NCBI RefSeq assembly: GCF_022513585.1
Contig: NZ_JAKWBF010000013.1
Span: forward strand, 1-64,000
Reading direction: 5' to 3'
Source: Gordonia gummivorans
GTDB lineage: Bacteria > Actinomycetota > Actinomycetes > Mycobacteriales > Mycobacteriaceae
Length of the DNA stretch: 64,000 nt
The position numbers were made by a program, and so were the translations under genes. Positions 1 through 8,231 of the stretch are shown here, in pieces; position 1 is the first letter of the stretch; the number at the start of each line of letters is the position of its first letter. Below the pieces are notes generated by a model that had not been told where the DNA came from, made no database searches, and saw nothing but the letters and a program-made list of their open reading frames with translations.

Positions 1-25
1 TTTCTCGCGGATGACTATGAACCCC

Positions 26-44
26 GGGGAAGAAGTTCTTCCCC
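26..44. repeat. perfect palindrome GGGGAAGAA-G-TTCTTCCCC
   Basis: The arms are 9 bp with a single central base. It lies about 70 bases beyond the stop of the minus-strand SDR gene. It could act as a terminator stem, but there is no T run on either side. The same motif recurs at 61465-61484 (imperfect) and 61535-61553, so it is better read as a dispersed intergenic palindrome than as a one-off terminator. Confidence 0.6.
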
Positions 45-112
45 TAGATTTCGCGGGCACGGCGCTGACGCGTTTTCCCAGGTCAGCGGGGGCGGTCACC
101 GGGCTCTTCGGA

Positions 113-928
113 TCAGAAGTACTGGGCTCCCCCGTCGACGCTGAGGTGCTCCGCGGTGACGAATGACGACGCGGCGGACGCGAGGAACAGCACCGCGTCG
201 GAGATCTGCTCGGGTTCGGCGGCGTAGGTGTCCAGGAACGGGGTGCCCATGTTGTTCAGCCGCGGGTTGGTTTCACCGGCGGCCGCGAGCCGCACCTGCA
301 TGTCGCCCGAACCCATCGGTGTATTCACGCCGCCCGGGTGAATGCTGTTGACGCGGATGCCCAGTGGGCCGAGTTCGGCAGCAAACGCCCTGGTCATACC
401 GGTGACCGCATGCTTGGAGGTGGCGTAGGGAACCATGAACGGCTGCACCTTCTTACCGGCATACGAGCTGATCAGGATGATCGAGCCACCGCCGCCTGCG
501 GCCATGTGGGACGCCGTGGCCATCACCGTGTTCCAGACGCCGACGACGTTGATGTCCAACGTGTCCCGCAGGATGTCCGGCGTGATCTCGTTCCACGGCG
601 CCGGAATACAGATACCCGCGTTGGCCACGACCACATCGATCCGCCCCAGTTCGTCGACGCCGCGCTGGGCCAGCCCCTTCAGATGATCCAGGTCGCGCAC
701 GTCGCCCTGCTCGACGACGATCCTGCGACCCTCGGCCTCGACCAACTTCACCGTCTCGTCGAGGTCGGCCGAGGTCGGTGAGTCGTAGGGCACTCCGGGC
801 AACGGCCTGGCAAGGTCTTGCGCGACGATGTCGGCGCCCGCCCGCGCCAGCGCCACGCAATGTGCGCGGCCCTGCCCACGGGCCGCGCCCGTGACAAAGG
901 CAACCTTGCCGTCGAATCCTGAAGTCAT
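113..928 (-). CDS. mycofactocin-coupled SDR-type alcohol dehydrogenase
   Basis: A 271-residue short-chain dehydrogenase, probably oxidising an alcohol (or reducing a ketone) with a tightly bound NAD(H) that is recycled by mycofactocin. The N-terminal glycine motif is TGAARGQGR (residues 13-21), a form typical of the mycofactocin-dependent SDR subgroup, as is the insertion around residues 43-70 before the GDVRD segment. The catalytic residues look intact: Ser154/155, Tyr168 and Lys172 (YATSK). The ATG at 928 is preceded by AGGTGAG at a good distance; a GTG at 937 is an alternative start. It lies at the left edge, next to an AraC gene of the aromatic cluster and on the same strand. Its substrate cannot be read from the sequence. 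The family call is firm; the mycofactocin link is inferred from sequence type, because no mftA-F genes are in this window. Confidence 0.88.
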   Translation of the reverse strand: MTSGFDGKVAFVTGAARGQGRAHCVALARAGADIVAQDLARPLPGVPYDSPTSADLDETVKLVEAEGRRIVVEQGDVRDLDHLKGLAQRGVDELGRIDVVVANAGICIPAPWNEITPDILRDTLDINVVGVWNTVMATASHMAAGGGGSIILISSYAGKKVQPFMVPYATSKHAVTGMTRAFAAELGPLGIRVNSIHPGGVNTPMGSGDMQVRLAAAGETNPRLNNMGTPFLDTYAAEPEQISDAVLFLASAASSFVTAEHLSVDGGAQYF

Positions 929-1077
929 TCGTCTCACCTGATTTCTGTCACGACTTGATCCATAGCGCCTCAGCCGTGATCGGCATCACAACGTCGGCTC
1001 TGCCATTCGATCACACCACCCTCCGGGTTTTGTCACCGGGTGCCAATAGTGTCGCGAGTGGCCGCTGCCTGCCCTTC

Positions 1078-2073
1078 TCAGGAACCGGAGGCACGGAACT
1101 GACTCGGACTGCGCCCGCAACGCCGGCTGAATGTGCGGCTGAAGTGTGAGGCGTCGCGGAACCCGAGTTGGAGGCCGATCTCCGCGGCTCCGAGATCGGT
1201 TTGCAGCAGTAGACTCTTCGCTCGGTCAATCCTCTTGCCGTACAACCATGCTCGCGGTGTCGAGCCCGAGGCGCTGAACAGTTTGTGTATGTAGCGCACC
1301 GACATCCCAAGTTCGGCAGCGGCATCGGCGATCGTCCGATCCGGGTCGGACATGTCCCGGATCATCACCGCCTGGACCCGCCGGAGGTCATCGATGTGAA
1401 CACGTTCGGTGAGCGACAAACCGGCGGCCTGATGATTGACGGCGGCCGATACGACGTCGAGCACTGCCGAGGACACCGCGTCGAGGGAGGCGGCAGCGAT
1501 CACGTCATCGTGAGTCGCGATGTCCACCAAAAGGTTCGACGCCAACCGCCCGACACCGTCATTCGCCGAAATAGCCCGTGCCGTCAGACCGTCGGCAATG
1601 TTCGCACCGACTCGTGAGGCAAGTAGGGATCGGGAAGCGCGCATCACCACCTGCTCGAACTCGGTTTTCCCGCTGACGACGAACGGCCGAGATGAATCGA
1701 CCAGCCCAAAGGACCCATGGGCCAGCGTGGCCGTTCGGGCGTCCTGCGTGATTGTGGCGGTCCCCTTGGAGATCAGGCACAGAAGGTAGTCGTCGCCTGG
1801 GTCGGAGTCGATCATCGCGGGTGTCCGAACGACGGTGTGCGGGTCCGCCCGGACAACACTGACCGACAGGTCACCCACCGGCCGCGCGCGGATGTCGGCA
1901 GCGAAAGACGTCTGCGCGGACGGCCAGTCGACCGCCATTTCGCAGTAGGTGGAATCCAAGGTCTCGGCCCAGATCGCGCGCCCTTCGGTCGAGGCGAGCC
2001 GGCGCGTGCTGAGGGCAACTGTGCCGGCCGACCCTGTGCACTCCGGATCAAGGATCCGTGCAGTCTCGGTCAT
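1078..2073 (-). CDS. AraC-family transcriptional regulator (of the CYP255A operon)
   Basis: A 331-residue regulator. The N-terminal two thirds fit an AraC-binding-like (cupin-fold) sensor domain. The C-terminal ~100 residues carry the paired helix-turn-helix, with [19 protein letters not shown] and the family signature region [17 protein letters not shown]. The ATG at 2073 is chosen because AGGAGG lies just upstream; a start 11 codons earlier has no such site. It is divergent from the P450/reductase operon starting at 2196, so it most likely activates that operon in response to the methoxyphenol or its product. It is closely similar in layout to the AraC proteins at 4840-5841 and 13130-14185. 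Its upstream region holds a motif shared with the second of these (see 2096-2116). Confidence 0.9.
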   Translation of the reverse strand: MTETARILDPECTGSAGTVALSTRRLASTEGRAIWAETLDSTYCEMAVDWPSAQTSFAADIRARPVGDLSVSVVRADPHTVVRTPAMIDSDPGDDYLLCLISKGTATITQDARTATLAHGSFGLVDSSRPFVVSGKTEFEQVVMRASRSLLASRVGANIADGLTARAISANDGVGRLASNLLVDIATHDDVIAAASLDAVSSAVLDVVSAAVNHQAAGLSLTERVHIDDLRRVQAVMIRDMSDPDRTIADAAAELGMSVRYIHKLFSASGSTPRAWLYGKRIDRAKSLLLQTDLGAAEIGLQLGFRDASHFSRTFSRRCGRSPSQFRASGS

Positions 2074-2095
2074 TCTTTCGCGCCTCCTGGACTCA

Positions 2096-2116
2096 TAGTG
2101 TTCCAAGTCACAGGGA
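2096..2116 (-). promoter_or_regulatory. 21-bp motif shared by two AraC promoters (copy 1)
   Basis: On the + strand this reads TAGTGTTC-C-A-A-GTCACAGGGA. A copy with only two mismatches lies at 5864-5884. Both copies begin exactly 23 bases upstream of the ATG of a minus-strand AraC gene. On the coding strand of the regulator the motif gives TGTGAC...ACACTA, which could be a promoter -10 (CACTAT) with an overlapping operator. Its function is inferred from conservation of both sequence and distance. Confidence 0.55.
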
Positions 2117-2195
2117 ATGGCCAGCCCGCGGCGTCATAGCCGAACAATCGCTCACCACCACTCCCTTCCATCCCGCTATCCCGACGGAGGAACCC

Positions 2196-3422
2196 ATGAC
2201 CACGACGCAGGCGCTCACCCCCAGCTGGATCACGGAAGTGACGATGGCCGACCTCGAGGCCGACCCTCACTCGGTGTACGAACGTCTCCGGAGGGAGGCG
2301 CCGGTCGCCTACTTTCCGCAGCTGGGCCTGCACATCGTCTCAACCCGAGAACTGTGCATGGAGATCGCCAAGGATTCGGCCAACTGGCCTGCAGTGATCT
2401 CGCCGGCCGGCGGCCGCACCTTCGGGCACGGGGCCATCCTCAACTCCAACGGCCCAGAGCACCGCGACCTGCGCGACATGGTGGAACCCCACTTGCAACC
2501 CTCCGAGGTGGACAAGTACATCGATCCACTCGTTCGACCGTTCGCCCGCGAGCGACTCGCCACCATCGAGGACAACGGCGCCGCGGACATCGTCGCCGAG
2601 TACTTCGAACCCGTCAGTGTGCGAGCACTCGGCGATCTGTTGGGCCTCGACGACGTGTCGACCGACAAGTTGCGCGAATGGTTCCACAAACTGAGCGTCT
2701 CGTTCACCAACGCCGACATGACGGCCGACGGTGAGTTCGCCAATCCCGACGGGTTCATCCCCGGCGACGAGGCAAAGGCCGAGATCATCGCGCACGTCGA
2801 CCCGAAGATCGACCATTGGATCGAGCATCCCGACCGCACGGCCATCTCACACTGGCTGCACGACGGGATGCCCGAGGGCCAGACCCGCAGCCGCGACGTC
2901 GTCTATCCGAATCTGTACGTGTTCCTCCTCGGCGCCATGCAGGAACCGGGCCACGCCATGGGCACCACGCTGGCCGGACTGTTCAGTCGTCCGGAACAGC
3001 TGGAGCGGGTCATCGACGACCCGACACTGATCCCGCGTGCAGTCAACGAGGGGATGCGCTGGGTCGCTCCGATCTGGTCGGCGGCCGTGAAGGTCTCGAC
3101 CAGTGAGGTAACTGTCGGCGGCGTCACACTGCCGGAGGGCTCGCTGGTCATGCTGTCCTACGGCTCGGCCAACAACGACGAGAATGCCTACGACGCACCG
3201 ACATCCTATGACCTCGATCGCGCGGTCATCCCGAACATGACCTTCGGCGGCGGTGTTCACGCCTGCGCCGGAACGTATTTCGCCAGTGCGGTGGTGCGGA
3301 TTGCCCTCGAGGAGCTCTTCGAGACGATTCCCAACATCGAACTCGACCCCAACCATGACGTCGACTTCTGGGGCTGGGGATTCCGGGGACCCAAGGAACT
3401 GCACGTCGCCTGGGAGGTGTGA
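2196..3422 (+). CDS. gcoA: cytochrome P450 of the CYP255A (GcoA/AgcA) family, aromatic O-demethylase
   Basis: A 408-residue P450 expected to remove the methyl group of guaiacol or a 4-alkylguaiacol, giving a catechol plus formaldehyde. The heme loop is [10 protein letters not shown] with axial Cys357; the K-helix ExxR is in EGMRW. The I-helix region reads [16 protein letters not shown], which lacks the usual acid-alcohol pair. As I recall the GcoA sequence, this is a family feature, not a defect. The three phenylalanines that line the GcoA pocket (F75, F169, F395 in GcoA) appear as F76, F170 and F396, and the C-terminal GWGFRGP segment is kept. The ATG at 2196 has GGAGG 5 bases upstream; the frame is open further upstream but has no ribosome site there. 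The reductase gene follows directly. GcoA (guaiacol) and AgcA (alkylguaiacol) belong to the same subfamily, so the exact substrate is open. Confidence 0.9.
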   Translation: MTTTQALTPSWITEVTMADLEADPHSVYERLRREAPVAYFPQLGLHIVSTRELCMEIAKDSANWPAVISPAGGRTFGHGAILNSNGPEHRDLRDMVEPHLQPSEVDKYIDPLVRPFARERLATIEDNGAADIVAEYFEPVSVRALGDLLGLDDVSTDKLREWFHKLSVSFTNADMTADGEFANPDGFIPGDEAKAEIIAHVDPKIDHWIEHPDRTAISHWLHDGMPEGQTRSRDVVYPNLYVFLLGAMQEPGHAMGTTLAGLFSRPEQLERVIDDPTLIPRAVNEGMRWVAPIWSAAVKVSTSEVTVGGVTLPEGSLVMLSYGSANNDENAYDAPTSYDLDRAVIPNMTFGGGVHACAGTYFASAVVRIALEELFETIPNIELDPNHDVDFWGWGFRGPKELHVAWEV

Positions 3423-3465
3423 GGTGACCGCGACGATCCCGGAATCGGACATCACGGAGAGGCCC

Positions 3466-4494
3466 ATGGATCAGACACACCGGGTCAGGATTGCTGGCAC
3501 CGACACCGATCTCTCGGTGGCACAGGATCAACCGATCCTCGATGCCGCGTTACGCGCCAACGCCTGGATTCCTCACTCGTGCACTCAGGGCACCTGCGGT
3601 ACATGCAAACTGAAGGTTCTGTGCGGTGCGGTCGACCATCACGGTTCACCCGACTACACCTTGACCGCCGAGGAACGATCGAGCGGACTGGCGTTGGCCT
3701 GCATGGCAACTCCGCGGACCGACGTCACGGTCGAACCCATCGGTGCCGTTGACGACGGGGTGCCCCATCACCCGCTGCGGGACTACACCGGCACGGTCAT
3801 TCAACTCGACGACATCGCGGCCAACACCCGCCGCCTGGTCGTCGAACTCGACACGGAGATGACGTTCAACGCCGGGCAATACAGCGAGCTGATCGTGCCG
3901 GGCACCGGCGTCGGCCGACAGTATTCGATGGCCAATCCGCCAAGCGAATCACGACGTCTCGAGTTTCATGTCAAGCTGACCCCAGGCGGCCTGGCGACTG
4001 ATGGCTGGATCTTCTCGTCACTGTCCGTCGGCGACCCGATCTCGCTGCGTGGACCACTGGGGCAATTCAATCTCGTCGCCGAGCAACCCCAGCCGGCGAT
4101 CCTGATTGGCGGCGGAACAGGGTTGGCACCCTTGAAATCGATTGTGCAGCACAGCCTTGCACACCAACTCGTGCCGGAGATCTATCTCTACCACGGTGGG
4201 CGTCGCCGCGAAGACCTCTACGACTTCGAGTACTTCACCGCATTGTCAGAAGACAACGCCAACCTGCACTATCGGCCGGCACTGAGTGAGGAGACCTGGT
4301 CGGGCGCCAACGGATTGGTGACCGACGTCGTCCTCGAGGACTTCTCGTCCTGCAAGGGAATGAGCGCCTACCTATGCGGGCCGCCCGCCATGATCGAGGC
4401 GTCGGTGAAGGCGCTCAAACGGCGCCGGATGGCTCCTCGTCTCATCTTCCGCGAGGAGTTCACCCCCGCAGCCACACCGAAGTCGAATAGTTGA
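3466..4494 (+). CDS. gcoB: GcoB-type three-domain P450 reductase (2Fe-2S / FAD / NADH)
   Basis: A 342-residue reductase that passes electrons from NADH through FAD and a 2Fe-2S cluster to the P450 just upstream. Domain order is N-terminal plant-type ferredoxin (Cys39, Cys44, Cys47, Cys79), FAD-binding barrel (RQYSMAN, residues 151-157), then the NAD domain (GGGTGLAP, 215-222, and CGPPAM near 304). This single-chain partner is the hallmark of the GcoAB/AgcAB type and differs from the separate ferredoxin and reductase of the second P450 in this window. The ATG at 3466 follows GGAGAGG. A GTG at 3424, directly after the P450 stop, is in frame and would add 14 residues. Cotranscription with the P450 is nearly certain from the 43-base gap. 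Confidence 0.9.
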   Translation: MDQTHRVRIAGTDTDLSVAQDQPILDAALRANAWIPHSCTQGTCGTCKLKVLCGAVDHHGSPDYTLTAEERSSGLALACMATPRTDVTVEPIGAVDDGVPHHPLRDYTGTVIQLDDIAANTRRLVVELDTEMTFNAGQYSELIVPGTGVGRQYSMANPPSESRRLEFHVKLTPGGLATDGWIFSSLSVGDPISLRGPLGQFNLVAEQPQPAILIGGGTGLAPLKSIVQHSLAHQLVPEIYLYHGGRRREDLYDFEYFTALSEDNANLHYRPALSEETWSGANGLVTDVVLEDFSSCKGMSAYLCGPPAMIEASVKALKRRRMAPRLIFREEFTPAATPKSNS

Positions 4495-4528
4495 TCATTA
4501 CAACAACACTCACGAATGGAGAACTCCC

Positions 4529-4828
4529 ATGTATGACGTCATCATCATCTACAGCCAGCCGAATGACAGCGCCGCGTTCGACGACTACTACGCGACCAAG
4601 CACGTTCCGTTGGTCGATGCGATCACCGGCGTTCGAGCGTTCACGATGAACAAATGCGAATCGCTGGACGAGAACCCACCGGCAGCCTACGCGCTGGCGC
4701 AGTTGCGTTTCGACTCCAAGGACGATGCGCTCCGGGCTCTCGGCTCACCGGCCGGCCAGGCCGCGGCCGCCGACGTCGCCAACTTCGCCACAGGTGGCGC
4801 CACCATGCTGTTCTCCGGCGATTGCTGA
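4529..4828 (+). CDS. EthD-family small protein
   Basis: A 99-residue protein with the EthD/stress-responsive alpha-beta barrel fold: MYDVIIIYSQPND at the N-terminus, a DDYYATKHVPL helix, and a central strand around AYALAQLRFDS. In Rhodococcus ruber the ethABCD genes encode a P450 system for ethyl tert-butyl ether, and EthD is needed though its role is unknown; related small proteins are dimeric and some bind reactive aromatic or quinone intermediates. Here it is the third gene after a CYP255A P450 and its reductase, 34 bases downstream, with GGAG before the ATG. It most likely belongs to the same transcript. Its biochemical job is not known; product handling or protection of the P450 are guesses. 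Confidence 0.82.
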   Translation: MYDVIIIYSQPNDSAAFDDYYATKHVPLVDAITGVRAFTMNKCESLDENPPAAYALAQLRFDSKDDALRALGSPAGQAAAADVANFATGGATMLFSGDC

Positions 4829-4839
4829 TCTCGTGAAAC

Positions 4840-5841
4840 TCATTGGCCCATAGCCGATTCCGAGTTCCGATAGCGCCCCGGCGAGATACCCGCCTGCTTA
4901 CGGAACACCCGGCTGAAATGGGAGACGTCACGGAACCCCACACTGACACTGATGTCGGTCAGCGGAGCTTGAGTGTTGAGCAACAACATCTTTGCGCGTT
5001 CCACCCGGGCGTCGTACAGCAGGGCTCCGGGCGTCGTCCCCGTCGTGCGCACGAGCTTCTGCACATTGCGCAACGACATCCCCGCGACGTGTGCAACGTC
5101 GGTCAGCGTGAACTCCGGATCGTGAAGGTTGTCGTCGATCACCTGCCGGATGTGTGCCAGATCCTGCAGGCGGAGCAGCTCGCCCGGCGTCGCGGTAGGG
5201 GTGTCTTCGATGATTGCGGCAGAGAGCATCTCCAGCGCCGACGACGAGAACGACTCCGCGATCGTCGTCGACATCTCGGTGGTCGCCAGGTCGACGATCA
5301 GCCGGCCGATGACCCCCACCGACCCGGCATGGGGATCAAAGGATCGCCCGGTCGAGAGCCGTGCGGCGTTCTCGGGCAGTCGCGACGCCATGGCTTCGTG
5401 CGGAACACGGACAACAACCTGCCGAAAGGTGGCCGGGGAATGAAAGACAAAGGGAGAACCCAGATCCAGGATCGCGAACGCGCCACTCTCGAGGACTGCC
5501 GTTCGATTCGATTGAGTCACCTCGACATGGCCGTCGGTCACCAGACACACCAGGTAGTCGGTGCACGAATCCGATTGGATCATTGTCGGGCTGCGGACGA
5601 CAGTCTGCTCGTCGCATCGGATGCTGCTGAAATGCAATCGCCCCAGCGGCCGACCACCCCACTCGGCGTCCAACCCGCCAGGACGGTCCGGCCAGTCGAC
5701 ATCCATCTCTGCGTACAGGTGACCGAGCGTGTGCTGCCATTCGTCGCGGCCCTCGGAGCCGTCGAGTTCGGAGGTCCACAGGGCGACCACGTCATCGGAC
5801 TCCGGTCGCGCAGAGTCATCCGATTGTTCGCTCTCGGACAT
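4840..5841 (-). CDS. AraC-family regulator (of the phenol hydroxylase operon)
   Basis: A 333-residue regulator with an N-terminal AraC-binding-like sensor domain and a C-terminal double helix-turn-helix (LTDVAHVAGMSLRNVQKLV; VGFRDVSHFSRVFRKQAG). It is divergent from the two-component flavin monooxygenase starting at 5976, which it probably activates. It ends only 11 bases from the convergent EthD gene. The ATG at 5841 is preferred; a GTG at 5853 with AAGGG upstream is possible. It resembles the regulator at 1078-2073 closely enough to suggest duplication. Alkylphenol clusters of Rhodococcus have an AraC regulator (AphR) in this same place relative to aphAB. Confidence 0.88.
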   Translation of the reverse strand: MSESEQSDDSARPESDDVVALWTSELDGSEGRDEWQHTLGHLYAEMDVDWPDRPGGLDAEWGGRPLGRLHFSSIRCDEQTVVRSPTMIQSDSCTDYLVCLVTDGHVEVTQSNRTAVLESGAFAILDLGSPFVFHSPATFRQVVVRVPHEAMASRLPENAARLSTGRSFDPHAGSVGVIGRLIVDLATTEMSTTIAESFSSSALEMLSAAIIEDTPTATPGELLRLQDLAHIRQVIDDNLHDPEFTLTDVAHVAGMSLRNVQKLVRTTGTTPGALLYDARVERAKMLLLNTQAPLTDISVSVGFRDVSHFSRVFRKQAGISPGRYRNSESAMGQ

Positions 5842-5863
5842 GTCTTGCCACACCTGACCCTTC

Positions 5864-5884
5864 TAGTGTTCTACGTCACAGGGA
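5864..5884 (-). promoter_or_regulatory. 21-bp motif shared by two AraC promoters (copy 2)
   Basis: Reads TAGTGTTC-T-A-C-GTCACAGGGA on the + strand, matching copy 1 (2096-2116) at 19 of 21 positions and at the same 23-base distance from the AraC start codon. A weaker relative (GTGGGACACTGA) lies at the same place before the third AraC gene at 13130. Confidence 0.55.
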
Positions 5885-5975
5885 CGTGGCCTCGTCACGA
5901 TATACCGGAGTCCCCCTCCCTGGCGACCACCAATCGAATCATCAAGTTTGGCAGTAGATCCGGAGGATGAACGCC

Positions 5976-7541
5976 ATGACCATCACCGCCATTGCGCCCA
6001 GTACAAGCACCGCCAACGACGTGCGGCCGATGACCGGGGCCGAGTATCTCGACTCCCTGCGCGACGGCCGCGAGATCTACTTCCGCGGCGAACGAGTCGA
6101 CGACGTCACGACTCATCCGGCATTCCGGAATTCCGCGCGCTCGGTGGCCCGGATGTACGACGCCCTGCACCAGCCGGACGCCAAAGGCGTACTCTCCGTG
6201 CCCACCGACACCGGAAACGGAGGCTTCACCCACCCGTTCTTCAAGACCGCACACAGTGCCGACGACCTCCTCACCGCCCGCAACGCCATCGTCGAATGGC
6301 AACGGGAGGTGTACGGCTGGCTCGGCCGTTCACCCGACTACAAGGCGTCGTTCCTGGGCACCCTGGGGGCCAACGCCGACTTCTACGGCGAGTACAAGCA
6401 GAACGCCCTCAACTGGTACAAGAAGTCCCAGGAACGGGTGCTGTACCTGAATCACGCGATCGTCAACCCGCCCATCGACCGCGACAAGCCCGCCGATGAG
6501 ACAGCAGACGTCTGCGTGCACGTCGTCGACGAGACCGACGCCGGACTCGTCGTCTCCGGCGCCAAGGTGGTGGCCACCGGGTCGGCGATCACCAACGCCA
6601 ACTTCATCGCGCACTACGGACTCCCATTGCGCAAGAAGGAGTTCGGCCTGATCTTCACGGTCCCGATGGATTCACCCGGGCTGAAGCTGTTGTGCCGCAC
6701 CTCCTATGAGATGAACGCCGCCGTTATGGGCACCCCCTTCGACTACCCGCTGTCGAGCCGCTTTGACGAGAACGACGCGATCATGGTGTTCGACAAGGTC
6801 CTCGTTCCCTGGGAGAACGTCTTCGCCTACGATGCCGAGACCACCAACAACTTCGTCATGCGATCAGGCTTTCTGAACCGCTTCATGTTCCATGGTTGTG
6901 CACGTCTCGCCGTCAAGCTCGACTTCATCGCCGGCTGTGTGATGAAGGGTGTGGAGATGACCGGTTCGGCAGGCTTCCGCGGTGTGCAGATGCAGATCGG
7001 CGAGATCCTCAACTGGCGAGACATGTTTTGGGGCCTGTCCGACGCGATGGCGAAGTCGCCCGACGAGTGGGTCAACGGGGCCGTCCAGCCGAATCTCAAC
7101 TACGGACTCGCCTACCGCACATTCATGGGCGTCGGTTACCCGCGCATCAAGGAGATCATCCAGCAGGTCCTCGGCAGCGGCCTGATCTACCTGAACTCGC
7201 ACGCCGACGACTGGAAGAACCCGGATATCGAGCCCTACCTCAATCAGTACGTGCGCGGGTCCAACGGCATCGCCGCCATCGATCGCGTGCAGCTCCTGAA
7301 GTTGCTGTGGGATGCCGTCGGCTCCGAATTCGGTGGCCGCCACGAACTCTACGAACGCAACTACGGCGGCGACCACGAGGCCGTGCGCTTCCAGACCTTG
7401 TTCGCCTATCAGGGCACGGGGCAGGATGTCGCGCTCAAGGGCTTCGCCGAACAGTGCATGTCCGAGTACGACATCAACGGTTGGACCCGGCCGGATCTGA
7501 TCAACAACGACGACCTGCAGATCCTACGGACCGCGCGGTGA
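5976..7541 (+). CDS. two-component flavin-dependent phenol/alkylphenol hydroxylase, oxygenase subunit (HpaB/PheA/AphA type)
   Basis: A 521-residue oxygenase of the 4-hydroxyphenylacetate 3-hydroxylase family, which has an acyl-CoA-dehydrogenase-like fold. It uses reduced flavin supplied by a partner reductase to put a hydroxyl ortho to a phenol OH, giving a catechol. Supporting features are MTGAEYLDSLRDGREIYFRGERVDDVTTHPAF at the N-terminus (family signature), the central MGTPFDYPLSSRFDENDAI region, and the LVPWENVF segment. The next gene, its flavin reductase, overlaps by 4 bases. ATG 5976 sits 9 bases after GGAGG; the ATG at 5967 abuts the same site and is less likely. The length is as expected for the family. 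In Rhodococcus the comparable AphA acts on 4-alkylphenols; phenol itself is equally possible here. Confidence 0.88.
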   Translation: MTITAIAPSTSTANDVRPMTGAEYLDSLRDGREIYFRGERVDDVTTHPAFRNSARSVARMYDALHQPDAKGVLSVPTDTGNGGFTHPFFKTAHSADDLLTARNAIVEWQREVYGWLGRSPDYKASFLGTLGANADFYGEYKQNALNWYKKSQERVLYLNHAIVNPPIDRDKPADETADVCVHVVDETDAGLVVSGAKVVATGSAITNANFIAHYGLPLRKKEFGLIFTVPMDSPGLKLLCRTSYEMNAAVMGTPFDYPLSSRFDENDAIMVFDKVLVPWENVFAYDAETTNNFVMRSGFLNRFMFHGCARLAVKLDFIAGCVMKGVEMTGSAGFRGVQMQIGEILNWRDMFWGLSDAMAKSPDEWVNGAVQPNLNYGLAYRTFMGVGYPRIKEIIQQVLGSGLIYLNSHADDWKNPDIEPYLNQYVRGSNGIAAIDRVQLLKLLWDAVGSEFGGRHELYERNYGGDHEAVRFQTLFAYQGTGQDVALKGFAEQCMSEYDINGWTRPDLINNDDLQILRTAR

Positions 7542-8077
7542 GTACCGTGGCTCAGCCGCAGGAGGGCACCGACCTGGAGCCCACTCCCCTCCGCATGCGT
7601 AAGGCGTTGGGCCGCTTCGCCAGTGGCGTCACCATCGTGACCACAGCCGAGAGCGAGGACGAGGGATCGGTGCACGGGATGACGGCCAACGCGTTCACGT
7701 CGGTCTCCCTGGACCCGCCTTTGGTGCTGGTGTCGATCGCGAACCGAGCCAAGATGAACGCCAAGATCAGCGAAACCGGGCGCTACGGCGTGTCCATCCT
7801 CGCGAACGATCAAGAGCCGTTGTCGCTCCATTTCGCCGGAGCCGCGAACGAGCCCGATCTCGTTCGGTTCACCTGGCGCAAGGGCGTCCCACTGCTCGAC
7901 GGTGCCCTCGTTCACCTCTCGTGTTCGGTCACCGACTCGCACGTCGCCGGCGACCACACTTTGCACGTCGGTCGAGTCGAGGAACTCTGGTACGACGACG
8001 GGCGGCCACTGCTCTTCTACACAGGCAGTTTCCGAGCGCTCGAACTCCAGGGCGACACGGGTACGTGGGGCTTCTGA
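7538..8077 (+). CDS. flavin reductase of the two-component hydroxylase (HpaC/AphB type)
   Basis: A 179-residue NAD(P)H:flavin oxidoreductase that supplies reduced flavin to the oxygenase encoded just before it. The fold signature is HGMTANAFTSVSLDPPLVLVSI around residue 50, followed by a conserved YGVSILANDQ segment and a C-terminal H-VGRVEELWYDDGRPLLFYTGSFR region. The start is a GTG overlapping the upstream TGA (GTGA), a sign of translational coupling. No other flavin reductase lies near, so the pairing is safe. Confidence 0.88.
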   Translation: MSTVAQPQEGTDLEPTPLRMRKALGRFASGVTIVTTAESEDEGSVHGMTANAFTSVSLDPPLVLVSIANRAKMNAKISETGRYGVSILANDQEPLSLHFAGAANEPDLVRFTWRKGVPLLDGALVHLSCSVTDSHVAGDHTLHVGRVEELWYDDGRPLLFYTGSFRALELQGDTGTWGF

Positions 8078-8136
8078 CCAGCCTCGATAGACCGCGGGGC
8101 GTGCAGTCACGAACTGGCTGCACGTCCTGCACTTCA

Positions 8137-8155
8137 TGTGCCGCTCAGCGGCACA
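8137..8155. promoter_or_regulatory. perfect palindrome TGTGCCGCT-C-AGCGGCACA
   Basis: Nine-base arms around one base, in the gap between the flavin reductase (stop 8077) and the IclR gene (start 8232). It could be the operator of the IclR protein, about 80 bases before its start, or a terminator stem of the hydroxylase operon. There is no T run after it, which favours the operator reading. Confidence 0.45.
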
Positions 8156-8231
8156 AGCTGGTGGACAGCGCCCCCGAACTAGCACATAGTGGCAGCCGAT
8201 TCACGCTCCACGGAATCAAGGAAGGTTGATC

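Noticed and set aside
2730-2980. The P450 at 2196 lacks the usual acid-alcohol pair in its I-helix ([11 protein letters not shown]), suggesting an inactive enzyme
   Set aside because: GcoA, as I recall its sequence, has the same QEPGH pattern and is active, so it is a CYP255A feature.
5127-5980. Assigning the whole left cluster to the ETBE (eth) pathway because of EthD and AraC genes
   Set aside because: The P450 is CYP255A with a fused reductase, not EthB with separate ferredoxin and reductase, and the neighbours are aromatic genes.
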